A stretch of DNA of 64,000 nt from Parachryseolinea silvisoli. GTDB taxonomy: Bacteria; Bacteroidota; Bacteroidia; Cytophagales; Cyclobacteriaceae. This document shows, in pieces, positions 1 to 7,446 of this stretch (its first letter is position 1; each line of letters starts with the position of its first letter). Both the position numbers and the translations under genes were made by a program. The DNA lies in NCBI RefSeq assembly GCF_021190955.1, contig NZ_JAIOAO010000006.1, positions 326,203 to 390,202 on the forward strand, in the 5' to 3' direction. The notes under the pieces are model-generated. The model did not search any database, was not told the DNA's origin, and was given only the letters and a program-made list of their open reading frames with translations.

Positions 1-2
1 GC

Positions 3-551
3 TTTCCAACCGGCAAGTTCATGGCTATGAACATTCCCCCGCTCTCCGGCCTGGCCGACAACACCTACGACAGCATCGTCAGCTTCCAGGTAATCGAGCA
101 CATCCAGGAAGACGCCCTGTTTCTAAAAGAAATACACCGCGTGCTAAAGCCCGGCGGCATCGCCCTGCTGACAACCCCCAACCGCAGCATGTCCCTGTCA
201 CGCAACCCGTGGCACATCCGCGAATACCTGCCCCAAGAATTGGCCAACCTGGCCAAAAAATTCTTCCCGCAGGTAGAAATGAAAGGCATCACGGGGAACA
301 AGAAGGTCATGGAGTATCACGAAGAAAACCGCCGCTCGGTTAACCGCATCATGCGCTTCGATATCTTCAACTTGCAGTACCGTCTGCCAGCCTTCATGCT
401 CCGACTGCCCTACGAAATCCTGAATCGCCGGAACCGAAACAAACTTCAGTCTGCTGATAATACACTGGTCGCGAATATCCATCACGATGACTATATCGTC
501 GTGGATGACGCTACGAATGCGTTGGATTTGTTGCTGATTGTACGAAAGTAA
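3..551 (+). CDS. SAM-dependent methyltransferase, C-terminal part (5' end outside window)
   Basis: The reading frame is open from the first bases of the window and ends with TAA at 549-551, so the gene starts upstream and only about 182 codons are seen. The visible part is the second half of a class I Methyltransf_11 fold: an acidic stretch DSIVSFQVIEHI (the post-II region near the methyl acceptor pocket), then VLKPGGIALLTTPN, the usual strand-turn after the SAM site. The C-terminal 100 residues are basic and divergent. The glycine-rich SAM loop would lie before base 1. The substrate cannot be told from this fragment. An internal ATG at 21 exists but lies inside the fold, so it is not a plausible start. 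Confidence 0.85.
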   Translation, partial: FPTGKFMAMNIPPLSGLADNTYDSIVSFQVIEHIQEDALFLKEIHRVLKPGGIALLTTPNRSMSLSRNPWHIREYLPQELANLAKKFFPQVEMKGITGNKKVMEYHEENRRSVNRIMRFDIFNLQYRLPAFMLRLPYEILNRRNRNKLQSADNTLVANIHHDDYIVVDDATNALDLLLIVRK

Positions 552-614
552 GTAGCTGTCGCAAAAGGCTAAGGCATTAACGGCTGGCGCAAGTATGCTG
601 TCTCCAGACTGCAG

Positions 615-634
615 TATGCCCCGCAAGGGGCGTA
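615..634. terminator. Hairpin between convergent genes
   Basis: An 8-base stem TATGCCCC (615-622) pairs with GGGGCGTA (627-634) around a GCAA loop; one pair is a wobble. It sits in the 105-base gap between two convergent genes, where a terminator is expected. No good T-run follows, so it may instead be a dispersed intergenic palindrome. Confidence 0.3.
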
Positions 635-656
635 GCTTTAGCAAAACCACGGCACA

Positions 657-1934
657 TTATCGATTTAACACGCGGTTCAATACCACCGTTTCTTTTTTCA
701 TGCTATACTCTTTCACCTCCGCCAACGGAACCGTGCGCACATAATCCTCCTCGTTCACAAACAACGAGATGACCACCACCAAATCCTTCTCCTGAATCAC
801 CGGCAACCGCGGAAACTCATTCACCGCCATCTCCGTCACCCACAGCGACACCGGCATACCCTGCCCTTTCATCTTAGGTTCATACGCTTGCGTCAGCATG
901 TGCAACAGCGCATCCCGCTGCCCCGCCTTAGCGTAATAATAATCAATTACAACAAGGCCATACCGACCATCCCCCAGCACATTGTCTATTCGCCCCTCCG
1001 GCCAGGGCCGCAACAAATGCACCTGATCAGAATCAATTATCATACTATTCGCCTCGCGACCGTAGCCTTTCCACACAGCGCCACCATAAAAGCTCTGCAG
1101 ATAGGAAAGCCGCGATGCCATGTCACCAAATCCACGCATCCAGAAAAACCGATCGGCCTCACCCCGCACTGTAAATATACCAGGCAACATCGCCCCCTGC
1201 GCTTGCTGCGTGCCTACGAAGTGGTCGCTAAAGTATTGCACAAACCGCTCGGTCATGCCGGGCTGCATGAGATAATTGCGCAGCTCCAGCACACGTATCG
1301 GATCTTTAAACGTTACGTGATGAGGCGATCGCGTAAAATACATATACCAATTCCACTCCCACGTCTTACCCGCATCATCCGAGAAAGCTTGACTCCAAAC
1401 AGGTTTGGCTGGATCAGTCTTATCCCACTGAAACATCACCACAATCTCTTTCCCCGCATACGTATCCCGACTATAAAACCGACCGATGTTGCCATCAAAC
1501 GAACCTATTACAGGCTTGTCAAGCGTACCACGGTTCGTATCCGACCAATAGATACTCCACAACTTTGTAGCAGGATCAAAAATCCGCAGCGCCATTCCCT
1601 CGAACGGCTGCCCATCAAACGTCGTAATAAAGTCGTCAATATTTCCTCTGCCATGCAACACCTTACGCAGATTGCCTGTGGCCTCGAACGTATCCCATTC
1701 GTTGGAGTGGTTCAACCGTGTTTTGAGTTTTCGGTTTTGAATGACCCATCGTCCAATCAAAAAATCAAAGTCGTGGGGTGAGGAAGTAGCGGCGGGTGTA
1801 ACCACCAGCGAGCCGTGCGGCGTGAGCGTAAAAGTTGTCATAGGATGCTTCGTGAGCGTTTGTGCTTGTACATCGATGGCCAGAAATACGGTTATATATA
1901 CCAGTGAATGTACTACGAAACCAGGAATATACAT
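657..1934 (-). CDS. Secreted NIPSNAP-family protein with N-terminal DUF1579-like domain
   Basis: The protein has about 425 residues. An N-terminal hydrophobic stretch ending in VQAQ looks like a signal peptide. Residues about 45-200 contain FDFLIGRWVIQNRK, a lipocalin-like opening typical of DUF1579-type beta-barrel proteins. Residues about 205-310 and 325-415 look like two tandem NIPSNAP ferredoxin-like domains (start VLELRNYLMQPG; second YGLVVIDYYYAKAGQ). I chose the ATG at 1934; a TTG two codons earlier is possible. It is divergent from an Lrp/AsnC regulator 120 bases away, which probably controls it. NIPSNAP proteins lack a well-defined enzymatic role, so the function is unknown. Confidence 0.75.
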   Translation of the reverse strand: MYIPGFVVHSLVYITVFLAIDVQAQTLTKHPMTTFTLTPHGSLVVTPAATSSPHDFDFLIGRWVIQNRKLKTRLNHSNEWDTFEATGNLRKVLHGRGNIDDFITTFDGQPFEGMALRIFDPATKLWSIYWSDTNRGTLDKPVIGSFDGNIGRFYSRDTYAGKEIVVMFQWDKTDPAKPVWSQAFSDDAGKTWEWNWYMYFTRSPHHVTFKDPIRVLELRNYLMQPGMTERFVQYFSDHFVGTQQAQGAMLPGIFTVRGEADRFFWMRGFGDMASRLSYLQSFYGGAVWKGYGREANSMIIDSDQVHLLRPWPEGRIDNVLGDGRYGLVVIDYYYAKAGQRDALLHMLTQAYEPKMKGQGMPVSLWVTEMAVNEFPRLPVIQEKDLVVVISLFVNEEDYVRTVPLAEVKEYSMKKETVVLNRVLNR

Positions 1935-1992
1935 AGCCAAAGCGCTTTTAGGTGAACACCCAAAGATGGCGCATGCTTCTCTAACCGACGGT

Positions 1993-2035
1993 TTCGTTTC
2001 AAAGGAATTAAAACCCGTTTACCTTCGTTTCAAAG
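1993..2035. promoter_or_regulatory. Tandem 12-base repeat in divergent promoter region
   Basis: TTCGTTTCAAAG occurs twice, at 1993-2004 and 2024-2035, exactly 31 bases apart (about three helical turns). It lies between the NIPSNAP gene and the divergent Lrp/AsnC gene. Same-face spacing suits binding by an oligomeric Lrp-type regulator. The operator role is inferred from position only. Confidence 0.4.
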
Positions 2036-2054
2036 TTTTTGAACATATTGTGCT

Positions 2055-2495
2055 ATGCGAACATTTGACGAATTAAACTGGAAGATTTTACAAGCGCTGC
2101 AAAAAAATGCGCGGGCATCAAACGCAGAGATTGGCCGTACGATCGGCCTCTCGGCCCCGGCTGTAGCCGAGCGCATCGTACGCATGGAAGAAGACGGTGT
2201 TATTCAGGGCTACCAGCCCGTCATTGATTATGACAAGCTAAACCTTCCCGTAAAAGTATTCATCCATTTTAAAGCCGGCGCGATGAAACACAATGAGATG
2301 GTACGGAAAATCGACAAGATGCCACAGATCGTGGAGTGGCACGCAGTGACCGGAGAAAACTGCATGTTACTAAAAGTGGTCGTGGCATCTACGAAAGAGC
2401 TCGAAACATTGCTGGTTGAGCTCGGCCGCTTTGGCGACACGACCACTTCGTTGATCTTATCGGGAAATAGCTTTCCCCGTATCCTGCAAAAGTGA
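2055..2495 (+). CDS. Lrp/AsnC family transcriptional regulator
   Basis: The 146-residue product has the full family layout. An N-terminal winged helix-turn-helix (residues 1-60, with LDWKILQALQ-like opening and GLSAPAVAERIVRMEEDGVI as recognition region) is followed by a RAM/ligand-binding domain (65-145). This family senses amino acids or related small molecules and oligomerises on DNA. The start is the ATG at 2055, which gives the usual domain start. It is divergent from the secreted NIPSNAP gene, with paired 12-base repeats between them, so autoregulation and control of that gene are likely. The effector cannot be read from sequence. Confidence 0.9.
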   Translation: MRTFDELNWKILQALQKNARASNAEIGRTIGLSAPAVAERIVRMEEDGVIQGYQPVIDYDKLNLPVKVFIHFKAGAMKHNEMVRKIDKMPQIVEWHAVTGENCMLLKVVVASTKELETLLVELGRFGDTTTSLILSGNSFPRILQK

Positions 2496-2500
2496 CCTCA

Positions 2501-5173
2501 CTACTCGCTTCGGAGCGACTTCACGGGATTGGCCATCGCCGACCGTAGCGCCTGCACCGATATCGTCAGACACGCCACCATCAGCGCCAATCCGCCGGCT
2601 AACGCAAAGATCCACCACGATAAATCTATACGAAATGCAAACTGCTGCAACCATTGCCACATGAAATACCCCGCTACCGGCGCGGCAACGGCAAAGGCAA
2701 TCAACACCAACACCAGGAAGTCCGTCGATAACAGTCCCACAATATGACTCACCCGCGCACCCAGTACTTTGCGTATCCCAATCTCTTTCGTGCGCTGTTC
2801 GGCCGAGTACATCACCAAGCCCAATAGTCCCAGACACGAGATGACTATCGCCAGCAAAGCGAACGTATTGGACAAGCGGGTAATGATCTCTTCGCTCTGG
2901 TAGAGCTTCGCATACTCCTGATCCAAAAACTGATACGCAAACGGATAATGGGGATTAGTATCATGGTATGCCTTCTCCAGGCTGGCAATCGCCTCGCGCG
3001 TCTTGCCCGGCTCCGTCCGTACAACGATTACCCCGAAGTATTCATATTCCTTCACGTCCATGATCAATGGCTTAATGGGCTCGTGCAGCGAGTGTGTATG
3101 ATAATCTTTCAGGACGCCGATAATATGCCCTTTCTTCTGCCACGCCGATACCCACTTGCCCAGCGGGTCTTTCATTTTCATTTGTCGCACGGCTTCCTCA
3201 TTCACTAAAAATGCGTCGGCCGAGTCGGTAGCATGGCTGCGGGAAAAGTCGCGGCCGTCTGCTATCTTCAGGTCCATGAGGCGTATAAAATCAAATCCTA
3301 CAGAGGTAGGTTTGAATCCCACCTCTTCGCCTTCCTGTTGTCCTTCCCAGTGAATGGGTTCCGCGATCACAAAGCCCATGGCGTGCGGAGCCTCGCTGCT
3401 GCGGTCTACCATCGCAATGCCCGGCATGCCCAGTGCCTGTGTTTTAAAGGCAGCGTACTTTTCAAACTTACCCATCTCGCCCTCAATGCGCATGTAGAGC
3501 AAGTTCTCTTTATTATACCCCAGATTTATAGTTTGCACATAGTGCGTTTGTTGCGATACCACCAGCGTGGCAATCACGAGCATGATCGACAAGGCAAACT
3601 GAAAAACGGTCAGCCCTTTCCGGAATCGCGTCGCACCCGGCGAGAAGCGAAGTATACCTTTCAGGATACGCGCCGGCTTCAGGGATGACAGGAACAACGC
3701 CGGGTAACTACCCGCGGCAAGCCCCGTCACCACCATTAAGATTGCCATGAACGCCCAAGACGCCGGTGTGTGAAAAGGCGATTCGATATTTTTACCAGTA
3801 TAGGTATTAAAGCCGGGCAACAGCACGTGCACGATCAACAGCGAGCAGGCAAGTGCCAGGAAAGACAAAAGAATGGATTCACCAAAGAACTGCGCAATGA
3901 GGTGCGACCGCGAGCTGCCGACCACTTTGCGTACGCCCACTTCTTTCGCCCGCTTCAGTGAGCGGGCCGTGGCCAGGTTCATGAAGTTAATACAGGCAAT
4001 CAGCAATATAAAGATCGCCACGCCGGTAAAGATGCGCACATACTCAATGCGTCCGCCACGCGGCACGCCGTTTACAAAATTCGACACGAGGTATTGATCA
4101 CGAAAAGGCTGCATGCCAAGGGCTACCGTAAACTCCGCCTTCTCTGGCTTCCGGCGTTCGAGAAAATCACGCACCTTCGCTTGCACGGCAGCAGCATCGG
4201 CAGCGGGCTCCAGTTGTATATACGTGGGCCATTTGTTATCCGAGAACTCAACACCGCCCATGCTTGCGGCCTCCCAGTTAACGAGATAATCAAATTGCAG
4301 CGAGCTCTCCTGTGGCACATCTTCGAATACAGCCGTGATCATAAAGTCTCGTACGTCTTCATACCGTATGCTCTTACCAATTGCCGCTTCGGGGCTGTCA
4401 AAAAACATCCGCGCCATCTTACGCGACACGGCAATGCTGCTCACGTCACCCAACGGCTTCGCCCGGTCGCCAGCGATGATTGGGAAGCTAAACATCTTTA
4501 AAAAATCCGATGTCGCCGACGAGCCTTGCAGCTTGTGAATCGTCTCTCCTACCTGGAAGGTCATGGGGTGGCCCCAGGGCAACTCGTATGACGTAGCATA
4601 GGGCGTGGCATATTGTATACCGGCTATCTCGCCCAGCAGGTCTTCGGCCAGTGTGGCGTCGTGTCGGGGCTTTTCGCTGTTGCTAAACATAAAATAGGGA
4701 ATAGCATAGCCGGCTGTCGTTTCACCGTGGGCGGAATGCGTATAGTACAAGCTATACAAGCGATCGCCGCTGGCGTGGAAATTGTCGACGCGGCGCTCGT
4801 CCTGCACCCACAGGAAAATGAACAGGCAGCAGGTCATGCCCAGGGCGAGGCCAAGTATATTAATACCCGAAAAGATCTGGTGGCGCAGCATGTTGCGCAG
4901 GGCCACCAGGATGTAATGTTTGTACAGGCTCATAGTAAAGACAGAAGCAGATGGTGTAGTTGGTTTTCGTTTGATGGCAAAGGGCCGCATAAAGCCCATC
5001 ACATGGCGTATATAATCGCGACGCGCACGACGCATCCCCACACGCGATACCTGATACATAAATTCTTCCTCCAGGTCGCCTTCGATCTCTTCGAGCTTGT
5101 GCGGCGAACAATACCAGCGCAGCAAGCGTGTAGCCCAGGCCGGGGGTGATGGCGGGTTCGAGGCTTGTTTCAT
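2501..5173 (-). CDS. MacB/FtsX-type ABC transporter permease with N-terminal prefix domain
   Basis: This 890-residue inner-membrane protein has two FtsX units. After an N-terminal cytosolic prefix domain (residues about 1-75, with HKLEEIEGDLEEEF and RRARRDYIRHVMGF), each half has a transmembrane helix, a large MacB-type periplasmic domain and an FtsX bundle of three helices. The signature after the first helix bundle is KEVGVRKVVGSSRSHL, and the second is TKEIGIRKVLGARVSHIV. The ATG at 5173 overlaps the stop of the upstream PadR gene by four bases, so the pair is translationally coupled. No ATPase gene is adjacent. Such permeases handle antimicrobial peptides, lipoproteins or stress signals; the cargo here is unknown. 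Confidence 0.88.
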   Translation of the reverse strand: MKQASNPPSPPAWATRLLRWYCSPHKLEEIEGDLEEEFMYQVSRVGMRRARRDYIRHVMGFMRPFAIKRKPTTPSASVFTMSLYKHYILVALRNMLRHQIFSGINILGLALGMTCCLFIFLWVQDERRVDNFHASGDRLYSLYYTHSAHGETTAGYAIPYFMFSNSEKPRHDATLAEDLLGEIAGIQYATPYATSYELPWGHPMTFQVGETIHKLQGSSATSDFLKMFSFPIIAGDRAKPLGDVSSIAVSRKMARMFFDSPEAAIGKSIRYEDVRDFMITAVFEDVPQESSLQFDYLVNWEAASMGGVEFSDNKWPTYIQLEPAADAAAVQAKVRDFLERRKPEKAEFTVALGMQPFRDQYLVSNFVNGVPRGGRIEYVRIFTGVAIFILLIACINFMNLATARSLKRAKEVGVRKVVGSSRSHLIAQFFGESILLSFLALACSLLIVHVLLPGFNTYTGKNIESPFHTPASWAFMAILMVVTGLAAGSYPALFLSSLKPARILKGILRFSPGATRFRKGLTVFQFALSIMLVIATLVVSQQTHYVQTINLGYNKENLLYMRIEGEMGKFEKYAAFKTQALGMPGIAMVDRSSEAPHAMGFVIAEPIHWEGQQEGEEVGFKPTSVGFDFIRLMDLKIADGRDFSRSHATDSADAFLVNEEAVRQMKMKDPLGKWVSAWQKKGHIIGVLKDYHTHSLHEPIKPLIMDVKEYEYFGVIVVRTEPGKTREAIASLEKAYHDTNPHYPFAYQFLDQEYAKLYQSEEIITRLSNTFALLAIVISCLGLLGLVMYSAEQRTKEIGIRKVLGARVSHIVGLLSTDFLVLVLIAFAVAAPVAGYFMWQWLQQFAFRIDLSWWIFALAGGLALMVACLTISVQALRSAMANPVKSLRSE

Positions 5174-5508
5174 ACGGACGGAAGCGTTTTGAGGGAATCC
5201 GGCAGCAGGCTCCACAACGTGGTGCGTACAGCCTGTATATCGTGCAGTGTCTGGCGTCCGTACGCCGTCACCTGAAAGAGGCGTTTGCGCCGCCCACCGC
5301 GTTCGGGCGTGGGGTCGCCCATGACCGACGTCACCATGCTCTTTTCTTCCAGGCGCTGCAACGACGCATGCACCTGGTTCAGGCGCACGGAGCGCTGGGT
5401 CTGTTGCAGAATTTCATGGGCAATCTGTACACCGTAGGCCTCGCCGTCGAGCATGCCTACGACCAGCAAAACGATCTCCTCAAACTCTCCGAGATAAACA
5501 CGTTTCAT
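5170..5508 (-). CDS. PadR family transcriptional regulator
   Basis: This is a 112-residue winged-helix repressor. It opens with the family hallmark MKRVYLGEFEEIVLLVV and carries the recognition segment LNQVHASLQRLEEKSMV followed by the beta-wing with RRKRLFQVTAYGRQTL. I prefer the ATG at 5508 because it gives this canonical N-terminus; upstream in-frame starts would add unrelated residues. Its stop overlaps the ATG of the permease gene (ATGA). PadR-permease pairs of this kind are common in Bacteroidota, with the regulator probably repressing the operon until a membrane-active compound appears. The inducer is not evident. Confidence 0.88.
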   Translation of the reverse strand: MKRVYLGEFEEIVLLVVGMLDGEAYGVQIAHEILQQTQRSVRLNQVHASLQRLEEKSMVTSVMGDPTPERGGRRKRLFQVTAYGRQTLHDIQAVRTTLWSLLPDSLKTLPSV

Positions 5509-5616
5509 CAGCAAAACAGGTATTAATTCCATTTTTGCTGACCAAATAGTCTGCCAGGACGAAAACAGCGTTTTTACTGCAAAAACAAACACTTCCTACC
5601 CAACAACCCGACGTGC

Positions 5617-6276
5617 TTGTCCGGATTCATAACATCTTTTCCCACAACCGATCAGACCGCCCAGGTTTTTTTTATTCTCCTTTCCTCGTTACTTTCACAT
5701 CAAACGACCCTTTCTATAAACACTTTTCCCAACCATATTGCAGAAGTCGAGCTGGTCCGACGCCTCCGCGCGAAAGACCGCGCCGCGTTGGAATATTTAT
5801 ACGACCACTACTCGGCGGCACTCTATGGCGCCATCTTCCGCATCATTCAAAAAGAAGCCATTTCCGAAGAAGTGCTACAGGACGTCTTCCTGAAGATTTG
5901 GGATAAGTTCGAATACTACGACGCCTCCAAAGGCAAGCTTTTCACCTGGCTACTCAACATTGCGCGCAATCAAGCCATCGATAAGACCCGCTCCCGCGAA
6001 ATAAGCAAAGACCGGAAAACCAGGGACATCCAAAATGTCGTAAGTAGAATTGACAACGAGGCTTACATTGAACAGCGCGTCGACGGAATCGGTGTCAAAG
6101 ACATTCTGAAAGATCTCCCCAAAGAGCAACACTTTATCGTGGAGCATCTGTATCTAAAAGGATATACACAATCGGAATTGGCGGAAGAATTTAATATCCC
6201 GCTGGGAACGGTCAAGACGCGTTTGCGCCTGGCCATGCAACAGCTACGAACGACACTGGGTGTAACAACAACGTGA
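5617..6276 (+). CDS. ECF RNA polymerase sigma factor
   Basis: The product is a sigma-70 family ECF factor. Region 2 spans YDHYSAALYGAIFRII to TWLLNIARNQAID, and region 4 includes LKGYTQSELAEEF and IPLGTVKTRLRLAM. It directs RNA polymerase to a stress regulon and is held by the anti-sigma protein encoded next, whose GTG start overlaps this stop (GTGA). The 5' end is uncertain. The only standard in-frame start upstream of the conserved part is the TTG at 5617, which gives 219 residues and an odd hydrophobic leader of 35-40 residues. Conserved homology appears to begin near INTFPNHIAEVELV (about 5734), where no ATG, GTG or TTG exists in frame. Confidence 0.88.
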   Translation: MSGFITSFPTTDQTAQVFFILLSSLLSHQTTLSINTFPNHIAEVELVRRLRAKDRAALEYLYDHYSAALYGAIFRIIQKEAISEEVLQDVFLKIWDKFEYYDASKGKLFTWLLNIARNQAIDKTRSREISKDRKTRDIQNVVSRIDNEAYIEQRVDGIGVKDILKDLPKEQHFIVEHLYLKGYTQSELAEEFNIPLGTVKTRLRLAMQQLRTTLGVTTT

Positions 6277-7076
6277 ATATACGTGAATACATATCGTCCG
6301 GAATCCTGGAAGCGTACGCTTTGGGAGAGCTCTCGGAGCAGGAGCGCAGCGAGGTGGAACACCACCTGGCTGGCAGTCCTGAGCTCCGCGCAGAGCTTGA
6401 CCAGATCGAGCAAGTACAGGAAAAGCTGCTACAGCACACCGCGATCCGCCCGCGGGACGCTGTGAAGACGCAGATTTTTGCCCGGATTGATGGCCTGGCT
6501 CCTGCCGGCAAAGTCGTGTCTATGCCGTCGTCCGACACGACAATGTGGAAATTCGTCACCGCAGCATCCGTAACGGTAGCCCTGGTGTCGTCCTACCTGG
6601 CGTACAACTACTACGACAAGTGGAAAAGCTCGCAAGGTGAATTGACCGAGCTCATGGCGCAAAACGAGCGCGTGGCCGGCGACTACAACCGGGTCAACCA
6701 ACGGCTCGACAAGATTGAAAGCGACATTCACATCATTCATAACCCCGCCTTCAAACGTGTAGCGCTAAAAGGTACACCCAATGCCCCTGCCTCCCTGGCG
6801 TACGTGTATTGGAACGAAGATACCCGCGAGGTATACCTCAGCTTACAGGAAATGAAGCAATTGGCGCAGGAAAACCAGTACCAGTTATGGGCTATCATTG
6901 ACGGCAAACCGGTAGACGCCGGCGTATTCGACGCTGGAATCCCTGGTGGATTGCTTAAAATGAAGGAAATCAGCACCGGCGCCACACTTTTCGCCGTGAC
7001 CGTCGAACCCCGCGGCGGCAAGCCCACCCCGACGCTGGAGACCATGCAAGTGGCTGGCCCAGTCGAAAAAGGCTAA
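6273..7076 (+). CDS. Anti-sigma factor, RskA/anti-sigma-K family
   Basis: This 267-residue membrane protein pairs with the ECF factor. Residues 1-80 form the cytosolic zinc-less anti-sigma domain (SGILEAYALGELSEQERSEV, matching RskA N-termini). A single transmembrane helix lies near residues 90-110 (FVTAASVTVALVSSYLA), followed by a short coiled coil (110-150) and a periplasmic RskA domain with YQLWAIIDGKPVDAGVF. The GTG start overlaps the sigma stop, so expression is coupled. In this family regulated proteolysis or redox change releases sigma. The signal here is unknown; the giant TPR gene downstream is a candidate target but no shared promoter is proven. Confidence 0.88.
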   Translation: MNIREYISSGILEAYALGELSEQERSEVEHHLAGSPELRAELDQIEQVQEKLLQHTAIRPRDAVKTQIFARIDGLAPAGKVVSMPSSDTTMWKFVTAASVTVALVSSYLAYNYYDKWKSSQGELTELMAQNERVAGDYNRVNQRLDKIESDIHIIHNPAFKRVALKGTPNAPASLAYVYWNEDTREVYLSLQEMKQLAQENQYQLWAIIDGKPVDAGVFDAGIPGGLLKMKEISTGATLFAVTVEPRGGKPTPTLETMQVAGPVEKG

Positions 7077-7100
7077 ATATCAGCCTTAAACGCCCTTTTT
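7069..7100 (+). terminator. Possible terminator after sigma/anti-sigma operon
   Basis: A 6-base stem AAGGCT (7069-7074) and AGCCTT (7082-7087) overlaps the stop codon of the anti-sigma gene. A T-run follows at 7096-7100. The stem is short, so this is a weak call. Confidence 0.35.
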
Positions 7101-7248
7101 CTGTTTAAAAATTATTTGCAAAAATTCTACAAAAGTAGAAATCCAGGAAACCAGTCGGTCGCGTATGTAGTAACACCAGGTTCTGGTGTCATTACTGATG
7201 GTGAGTGCCGTGATCACCCCTGCTAATGAATCCTATCTCGTAATTGGT

Positions 7249-7323
7249 AAGGCCTCTCTGCATGCAAAGACCCTCTCTAAGCATTCGGAGACCCTCTCTG
7301 AATACAGAGGAAAGACCCTCTCT
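7249..7323 (+). repeat. Three tandem AGACCCTCTCT boxes plus a degenerate fourth
   Basis: Perfect copies of the 11-base AGACCCTCTCT start at 7268, 7289 and 7313, and a degenerate copy (AAGGCCTCTCT) starts at 7249. Spacings are 19, 21 and 24 bases, close to two helical turns. They lie about 90-150 bases upstream of the probable transcription start of the TPR gene. The regular spacing fits an array of protein binding sites or a structured pyrimidine-rich leader. Confidence 0.6.
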
Positions 7324-7409
7324 TTTTTTCTGTATTGCATTTTTTATTACAGAAGCCAGGTGGCCCGGTGGAAGGCTGAAACGACGGCCTCATGAATGGC
7401 AGGATTTAA

Positions 7410-7417
7410 TAACTTTG
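7410..7417 (+). promoter_or_regulatory. -7 box (TAACTTTG) for the TPR gene
   Basis: TAACTTTG matches the Bacteroidota consensus TAnnTTTG fully. It would start transcription near 7424, about 23 bases before the ATG at 7447. I see no clear -33 TTTG box. Confidence 0.5.
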
Positions 7418-7446
7418 TTCTTAGGAACAACTTTTTGAACTACCCC

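Larger units (their letters stand above)
7077..7446 (+). other. 370-base intergenic region before the TPR gene
   Basis: No gene is supported here. The region holds the tail of the anti-sigma terminator, an AT-rich stretch (7097-7140), a set of AGACCCTCTCT repeats (7249-7323) and a promoter-like -7 box just before the TPR gene. Short open frames in it carry no recognisable protein signature. Confidence 0.6.

Noticed and set aside
888..1781. 297-codon plus-strand frame opposite the NIPSNAP gene
   Set aside because: It is rich in Arg, His and Ile with no motif, as expected for an antisense shadow.
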